Assembly (NCBI GenBank): GCA_025200525.1
Contig: CM045762.1
Coordinates: 121,336,979 to 121,400,978, forward strand
DNA: 64,000 bases
Direction: 5' to 3'
Source of the DNA: Camellia lanceoleosa
Lineage: Eukaryota > Streptophyta > Magnoliopsida > Ericales > Theaceae
In this document: one piece after another, positions 57,749 through 64,000 of the stretch
Numbering within the stretch: position 1 is the first letter of the stretch
Layout: each line of letters opens with the position of its first letter
Notes under the pieces: model-generated
Told to the model about the DNA's origin: nothing
What the model saw: only the letters and a program-made list of their open reading frames with translations
The model's database searches: none
Made by a program: the position numbers and the translations under genes

Positions 57749-58511
57749 TGTTGGCTTTTTGGCTTTTCAAAGGGTAAATTTGTAAATGCGAGCGTGCCAG
57801 TAAGGATCAATCAGTCCTTACAGAAATTATAATTGCCAATCAATTATCAGGCGACTATGTTTCAGTTCTTTCAGCCTCAATGAAGAGGACTTTTACTGGT
57901 GGCTTGACTTTTAGGAGAAATTAAGAGAAATGACAATTAATATTAAGAGTAATTGAAGTATTTCATTAACATAAACACTTACAATTGTCCAAACTCAGCC
58001 TTGAGGAAGTTTACAGCAACGGTTTACTTGAATCTACTTGAAAACTACTCCTATGAATTGAAGTACAGTGCAGGTATTTAAAGAACAAGTATTTAAAGTA
58101 CAGAAAGGTAAACCGAAAGGAAAATAAAGTAAAACCGGTTTATATGATCTCGAGTCCGGGGGTCTTTTCTCGGGAACTTCGCTATTTATACTTGTTAGGG
58201 ATGACCTTCGAATCGCACTTCGAACCGTCAATCGCTTCCTCCATGATCGTGATCATGTTACCTTAGAAATAGTTCCACTATGCCATCACTTGCGCTTGGA
58301 CTTCCTCCTGCTTCGAATTTGAATAAAGATAACCGCTGAAGCCACGCCACCTTGTATCTCATTCCCGATCTAGTGCTACTCGGACCACTTGAGAACCAAT
58401 ACTTATTGCCACGGTACGATTGAGATTTAAGATTAAAATCATCTTCCAATAATACCCTCATCCCGCCACGTGTCGAATTGTAATTGGCTTTTACAAAATA
58501 TGTAGCCAACA
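57749..58511 (-). repeat. 3' LTR of copy B, 763 bp
   Basis: On the minus strand it begins TGTTGGCTACATATTTTG and ends AAAAAGCCAACA. It aligns over most of its length with 13446-14234. Confidence 0.82.
58183..58190 (-). promoter_or_regulatory. TATA box in copy B LTR
   Basis: TATAAATA on the minus strand, matching the box in copy A in sequence and relative place. Confidence 0.6.
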
Positions 58512-58687
58512 TATTCCGCACTAATATACCCAATACTTGGAAATATTAGTGAATCAAAACTTTTCCTCGCTTTTTGGAACGCACAGAATCTATGTTCAGA
58601 AACACAACCGTCACCTATTTTGGTGATCATTTGCATTAACCCTTAACTTTGTTGGACGTTCCAATACCTTCAGCATTCGAACGGATC

Positions 58688-59944
58688 ATGACTCAATCAC
58701 CTTCTCACTCTAACGATCGAGCATACGAAGAGCCATTGAGTAATGCTATTTCCCCTCGAAAGAATCTCCACGCATTTATTAGCTACCTTTACCCGCCTTT
58801 CTATATCCAGGTCATGGAAGCTTTCGCAGATTATCAACCTTTGGACTACGAACACATTGCCCTCAATCCTTCGGTCTACGAACTTGTCGATACAAGAAGT
58901 TCTTCCTCTAAATTCTCCTCACACTTTGAACAAACAACTTTCAAGCCTTTGCTTCAACAAATTGCAAACATGGAATTAGGAAATTCTTCTTCACAACCTT
59001 CTGCTTGGGATGAAGCTTCATCTTCTGGGGTGACGAACTGGTCTGCTCCTGAGTCCTGGGACTTGAGGGAACGGATCAATCATCATTTTATTGAGTTTAC
59101 TGACCCCTTGGATTTTCCTTCCGACGCTCGAAGCTCGGTGGTTTATCCTTACGTGCCCATCGACTTTCGACGCAGTTTAGAAGAGAATTTGCTTGTAGCT
59201 TGGTATACATCCTCCATGCCCACAGGAGCAATGCACCCTGCCCGGTGTTTGGAAGAAACACAAGGATATACCCCTTCATTCTTAGCCAAAAAAGCACAGA
59301 TTTGTTCTTCTGACTGGCTTAACTATATTAATGCCTTTGTTCCTCCCATTCCTGTGTCATCTCCCTCAATCGAAGCGACCACTTTTTCTTCTCCGTCTTC
59401 TGAAATGGAAGCATCCACACCTTCTTCACCCTTCGAAATAGAAGCATCCACACCTTCTCCATTCCCTAGATTAGAGGCATCCACATCTTCCTTTCCTTTT
59501 AAAGCAGAATCATCTACTCCTTCTCCTCCTCCCACTCTTTCTTGGATAGAGAAGTTAAAGCTTGCTCTTCCAATGGACAAAACCTTCCCCCCTTACAAAC
59601 ATCCATCATCTCCAACTCCATCTGAACGGAAAGAAGCCCAACTTCTGCTTGCAGCTTTTTCTCACCTACCCTTTAATGTTCTTGAGGACGACATTCCTCT
59701 TAAGAACTTCCAATGGGCCTGTGATATTCTGACCAGGGGCCATATCCTTAATCCTATCGCCCAAGCAGAACTTCACCTGTTCCTGGATCAACTTCCAAGA
59801 TCCTCCATTGGCATCGAATTCCAAAGTCACCACTCAATCTTTGGATCAACTTTCATCTCTTCAATTCATGCTCAATCTGAAGAAAACTTCATTGAAGACT
59901 TTGAAGACTTCAAAAATAAGGATTCGCATATTGGGATGATTTAG
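58688..59944 (+). CDS. Open antisense ORF of copy B, unknown function, 418 aa
   Basis: The start MTQSPSHSND is the first ATG in an open frame and lies about 175 bases from the LTR edge, on the strand opposite to the element. It is uninterrupted. Residues 1-215 look globular (ISYLYPPFYIQVMEAF, INHHFIEFTDPLDFP, YVPIDFRRSLEENLLVAWY). Residues about 235-310 are a Ser/Pro-rich linker with four to five imperfect EASTPS repeats. The C-terminus has LLLAAFSHLPFNVLEDDIPL and FQWACDIL, which resembles the end of the neighbouring PMD ORF (LLTSFSRIPFEALQRPII, FLQCCNIV). No known domain is recognised. No signal peptide or membrane segment is evident. The copy A equivalent would lie left of the window. It could be a duplicated PMD-ORF tail joined to a new N-terminus. 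Confidence 0.6.
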   Translation: MTQSPSHSNDRAYEEPLSNAISPRKNLHAFISYLYPPFYIQVMEAFADYQPLDYEHIALNPSVYELVDTRSSSSKFSSHFEQTTFKPLLQQIANMELGNSSSQPSAWDEASSSGVTNWSAPESWDLRERINHHFIEFTDPLDFPSDARSSVVYPYVPIDFRRSLEENLLVAWYTSSMPTGAMHPARCLEETQGYTPSFLAKKAQICSSDWLNYINAFVPPIPVSSPSIEATTFSSPSSEMEASTPSSPFEIEASTPSPFPRLEASTSSFPFKAESSTPSPPPTLSWIEKLKLALPMDKTFPPYKHPSSPTPSERKEAQLLLAAFSHLPFNVLEDDIPLKNFQWACDILTRGHILNPIAQAELHLFLDQLPRSSIGIEFQSHHSIFGSTFISSIHAQSEENFIEDFEDFKNKDSHIGMI

Positions 59945-60979
59945 TTATAGATGAGTTGGAACAAAAATCGAGGAGGAGGCTTTGAAGCAAAGGTCAAGAG
60001 TCAGATTATGAAGTGAGAGCACATCAACTCATGCACCAACTTTGGAAGAGATGGAAGACATAATAAAGAAAGAACAAATATTCATGGATCATTGTTGGAC
60101 TAATTTTCTTGATCTTGTTATTTATTCTATTCCTTATTTTTACGAACTTGAATTTGTACCAAAATAAGATTATTTAATGTAATTGTTTTGGCTCTAATGA
60201 AAAGCAAAGCCTTCAGATTTCGACATTGTTTAACTCTGCTTTCCTCTTACTTTAAAAAGCCAACTTATAACCTTAAATTAAATAATCTCATCCTTGAATT
60301 TGGACTCACTTGTCTTTAATGTAACACTAAAAGAAACCAATATGTCCTTTTCCAACTTATGGAGTAAAAATTGACAATTTTGGCCAATATTTTCTAAAAT
60401 TAGTGGTTCGAAATGAACAACTTTCCTTTTCAAAGCTAATTATAAACTATGGATGGTCATGGCTAGTATAGTGAATCAATTTTAAGTTGACCACTTCTTG
60501 CTTTGAAAAGAAATTTATCTCAGCCTAATTTCAATGGATGTCTTCTCTTCTAAAAAACCAATGATTGGCTGTGATGTCCTTTAAAAATTCTAAATTCTGC
60601 TTTAAAGGTCATTACTTTCAATAATGTTCATCAAATAGGTCTTTAAACCTTTTGAAGTAGACCAATACTCAAGCATCTGAACGTCTCCAAACATATAATA
60701 TACTTCGAAGCCAGATTCTATATTTCGAAGCCATCTTACTTGATTTCTTGGAGCCAAAACTGGCTTCGAAGCCATATACCCACTTCAAGTCATGGTCGAC
60801 ATCCGAAATATACTTTTCCCTCCAAAATCATTAATATCGGCAAAGGCTCCTCGTATTCGTACTTTTAGTACTTAACGATTTATGCCCTATATGTTCAGAC
60901 ACGAAACCTTTAAAAAACCCCCTTTGTTTTATGTTCTGAAATCACTTGCTCTTATCATACAAACCCTTATCAATCTTCA
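59945..60979. other. Spacer between the two antisense ORFs
   Basis: AT-rich sequence without an ORF. CTTCGAAG-type words recur at 60705-60780. TTTAAAAAACCCC at about 60911 is a possible core promoter for the downstream ORF. Confidence 0.4.
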
Positions 60980-63900
60980 ATGGCTTCTTCCTCAAAAATC
61001 CCAACCGTAGAGCGTCTAAGCCCATCTGTGGTCTTGAAAAGGCTTATCGACACAGAATGTGAGAAATACAAGGCTGGGCAGAAAAGTGCTATCGATGGGC
61101 GTATCTTTATCCCTCGTCGTCATGAACAGCAAGATTACGTGCTTGGGCCAATATTCAAAGAGACTCTTACTGAACTCCCTGCCCTATATCCCCGCCTGGA
61201 GGATCAACGTCTTCTTTACGAAAGTAATCTTGATCGAAAAGTCGAGAATCAATCGTCCCCACCGATGTTGGCCCACGATGAGACCAGAATGGCAGGAATG
61301 GTACGATCGAGTTGTCCCTGCCAGGACGCTAGACCTTCAAGAGCTTTGTCTTCTTGATGCTCTTCGATTATCCAGGGTAACTATCCCAGAAGACCCTTTC
61401 TTAGTTCCTGCTGCCTTATGCTTTTGGAACCCCATCTTTAATTTCTTTCAATTTAAGTGTGGGATGATGGCTCCTACCGTTCTTGACATTTGTCACCTTC
61501 TAGGGATATCCCCTATTGGCACTCCCATTACCCCAGATTTCCCCGATTTAACAGTTCCTTTCTCCCTTCCCTCTCTTACTTCATCTTACAGTGATTTTGT
61601 TAAGACTGAAAATAAAAGGGAAGGTCCAGTAACTGATAGGGAACTCTTCTCCTTCTTATTATATTGGCTTTGCAAATTCCTATTCTGTACTTCCTCTCAA
61701 AGAATCATGCCCGAATTTGCTCCTCTTGCCAAAGCCTTTGTCTTACAGAAAAGAGTAGCCTTAGCTCCATATGTCCTAGGCCACGTTTATAGAGTTTGCT
61801 CCCTCTTTTGTGAGAAACCTTTAGATGCTAATCAAGGAGGGCCATTCTGGATCCTTCAGCTTTGGCTTTTTGCCTATTTCACTGAATTACAATCCAAATG
61901 TCTCAAATTTCATGAGTTACACTCTCTTTCTCATGGCATAAGACTGGCCAATACTTCACTTTATCCCTCTACTTTTGCCTTTTATTTCTCCTTCTTCTAT
62001 CAATCGCCCGCCTTCCTAGTCATCGCTTCGAAGCCAGTGTAGGCCCAACTTGGTTGAGTCACTTTCTGACTGACAGACTCTGTACTTTACCCATACATAA
62101 AAGCATGTGCGCTTCCATTCTGATTCCTAGAGAACTGTTTATTGGAACCTTGAACCCCGGGGCTTATAAATGCATAGTGAGCCTTATTGTCTGCTCAATT
62201 TGTTAGACAGTTTGGTCTTACACAAGGAGTTCCAATACCCTTTGTAGTAACACCAACTTATCCTTGCCAAGAGATTTGAAGGTTCGAAAATCAAGGCTAG
62301 AAGAGGCAACTTTCAAATTTATAGATGACTTAGCCAATTTTGAATACATCCCTTTCATCCTCAAGGCACTTTTTTGAAGAGATACCAAACTGTGGGTGAG
62401 CAATATGGAAGTGTACTTTAGCCATTTCTCCTCGGGATCGTGAAAATGTTAGATGTGTCCCGATCCAAAGGCACTGAAATTGTCACTTCTTCCACTGTTC
62501 CTCCTACAACTCAATCTGTTCCTATTTCTTCAACTCCTCTCAGAGTCACTCGAGCCTTGATAAAAAGGAAAAAAGTGGCTGATGTGGTTCATGAGGAGAA
62601 TACGTTAAAGAATCGAAGAAGAGTTTCCTTCCGGGAAACCCGAATCTCGATTGAAAGAACTGAAAAGACAATTGATGAGCGACATTCTTGCCGACTCAAA
62701 GAGAAGAAGAAAGATTACTGTTCCTTCTTCTGATTTTGATGCCTCTCTTTCCGATTCTGACGAGGATTCTGATTCTGAGACACTTGCTCAAATAATAGGA
62801 AAGAAAAGAAAGATGACTGCTTCAACTACTGACTTGATGGAAAATCCCATTCATGAGACATTTGTCAAGGTAGTAGAGCAGAACATTCTAAAACACTAAT
62901 TGTCTTCGAGAGCGAGAAGAGACGGCAACAACAAAGTTTAAGGGAAGAAAGCTGCTTTGTTGATGCATTACAAAGGAAATAATGAGAAAGCATCAAAGTG
63001 TCATACATCATTCCTCATGACTCTCTCATTAGTGCGATTCAAACAAGTAATTTCTTTCACACTTCCACTGTTTTTCCTTTAGCCATCTTTTACATACTGA
63101 ATTCTAACAATCTTTTGTACTTCTTCCTCTTGCAGCAACAGCTACTGCTTTCATTTTTCCGGCGAGGCCTCCTTTGTTTTCAGTTGAAACTGACCAAATG
63201 CAACGTGTGAAAACCATCCAACTCACGCTTCCTCTATTTGATATGCCTTCTTTGAATCTAAGCATCCCTGCTTCTCTTTTCCTTGGCTTAGAACCATATA
63301 TTCCTTTTTTAACTTTTGATTTTCCTCAGTCCACTTCTTCTTCGAACCTTGCCCTTCTTCCTTCCTTCACGGAGATTTCAGTTGCCCCTCCATCTCTGAT
63401 GGCAATTAATTCTTCTACAGAGAGTGCTGGTAGTTCCCCAATTCATGGTTCACCACCTATGCCCATCTCCAGCCCCTCTTCGCTTGATTCATTGGTGGCT
63501 AAGACTATAGAAGCTGCCAAAGACGCTCCATTCATTTCTCCCATCCCCATACAGCCCTCTATGTCTTCCACTACCATACTCTCTATGCCCTTCATGTCTA
63601 GGGATGAGGTAGATATCTTCGAAGGAAGACTGGCCAGTCTTTTCGACATATATTCTACTTCTCCAGCCTTTAGTGCTGAAACTGAGCCATTAGTCTTAGC
63701 TGACTCTTTGCTAGAGATTTTTGAGAGTCCTTCTTCTTTTAGCAACAAATCTCCAGCACCTTCAGTGGATTTGGACACATGTCTGGAACTGTTGACTTCC
63801 TTTTCAAGGATCCCCTTCGAGGCTCTACAAAGGCCTATTATCAGGAATGGGTTTCTTCAGTGCTGTAATATTGTTGAGCAATCGAGTATGAACGTCTCAA

Positions 63901-64000
63901 ACCACCTATCCCAGGCTGCAGCTACTATTGATTTCTATATCAACATTTGTCATGCTGCCAATACTGCTAATGAGAAATTGGCTAGGGATCAGTGTTTTAT
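60980..64000 (+). pseudogene. Antisense PMD-domain ORF of copy B, continues past window
   Basis: It starts MASSSKIPTVERLSPSVVL like copy A. A frame change near 61240 leads into a long open segment with the PMD: DPFLVPAALCFWNPIFNFFQF, CGMMAPTVLDICHLLGISP, LLYWLCKFLFC, LAPYVLGHVYRVCSLFCE and WILQLWLFAYF. This matches the Pfam plant mobile domain pattern. A second frame change near 62000 precedes GPTWLSHFLTDRLC. Basic clusters follow at 62440-62880 (IKRKKVAD, SKRRRKIT, GKKRKMT), then a Ser/Pro-rich part and the helical tail motif FSRIPFEALQRPIIRNGFL near 63810. Lys/Arg clusters suggest a nuclear protein. Several breaks make this copy non-functional. Confidence 0.7.

Larger units (their letters stand above)
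57749..64000 (-). mobile_element. Tat-like Ty3/gypsy retrotransposon, copy B, 3' part
   Basis: The LTR at the left end is homologous to that of copy A. The element lies in the same minus orientation, so this is its 3' LTR; pol, gag and the 5' LTR are beyond 64000. The window shows only the region between pol and the 3' LTR, which is filled by two plus-strand (antisense) ORFs over at least 5.3 kb. Confidence 0.82.

Overview
This is nuclear DNA from a flowering plant, most likely a eudicot. It is AT-rich, shows no bacterial-style gene packing, and is almost entirely made of nested transposable elements. I find one convincing host gene, a three-exon gene for a RIC-type ROP-GTPase effector with a CRIB motif (minus strand, 48312-54929). 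No rRNA, tRNA or CRISPR locus is supported. I do not name a species.

Layout. (1) 1-14234: a decayed Tat-like Ty3/gypsy retrotransposon on the minus strand (copy A), with gag, protease, RT, RNase H, integrase and a 5' LTR at 13446-14234. Between integrase and the missing 3' LTR it carries an antisense (+) ORF with a plant-mobile-domain (PMD) region. That ORF is split by a 2.1 kb solo LTR. (2) 14235-19120: non-coding DNA with a MITE, a short 5'-truncated LINE with a 47-A tail, and a 1.7 kb hAT element full of GA microsatellites. (3) 19120-36316: a third, ruined gypsy element on the minus strand. It was hit by a solo LTR (itself hit by a 3.6 kb Mutator-like element) and by a nearly complete L1 LINE (24329-35337). 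A 4.8 kb LTR-like unit with two tandem arrays sits inside L1 ORF2. (4) 36317-42443: a gag-only Ty1/copia derivative whose 3' LTR contains another solo LTR. (5) 43271-47506: a Ty1/copia element with complete ends but no RT core. (6) 48312-54929: the RIC gene. Its 5.2 kb second intron holds a CACTA-like element that contains a hAT element. (7) 55779-56960: a LINE-derived insertion carrying a DUF4283 ORF that was cut by a CACTA MITE. (8) 57749-64000: Tat-like copy B, seen from its 3' LTR inwards. It has an open 418-codon antisense ORF and then the antisense PMD ORF, which runs off the window.

How the parts relate. Copies A and B belong to one family: their LTRs align, their TATA boxes match, and the antisense PMD ORF starts and ends with the same motifs. 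Several nestings are fixed by exact target-site duplications: ATACT, GTCTC, CCAAC, CCAAG, GGTTT, ATGGGGTT, GTGGTAGT, GAA, and 16 bp for the L1. In three cases the interrupted reading frame resumes in phase across the duplication (GTCTC, CCAAG, GAA). The most unusual content is the antisense coding module of the Tat-like family. The 418-codon ORF is uninterrupted while its neighbours are broken, and it shares a C-terminal motif with the PMD ORF.
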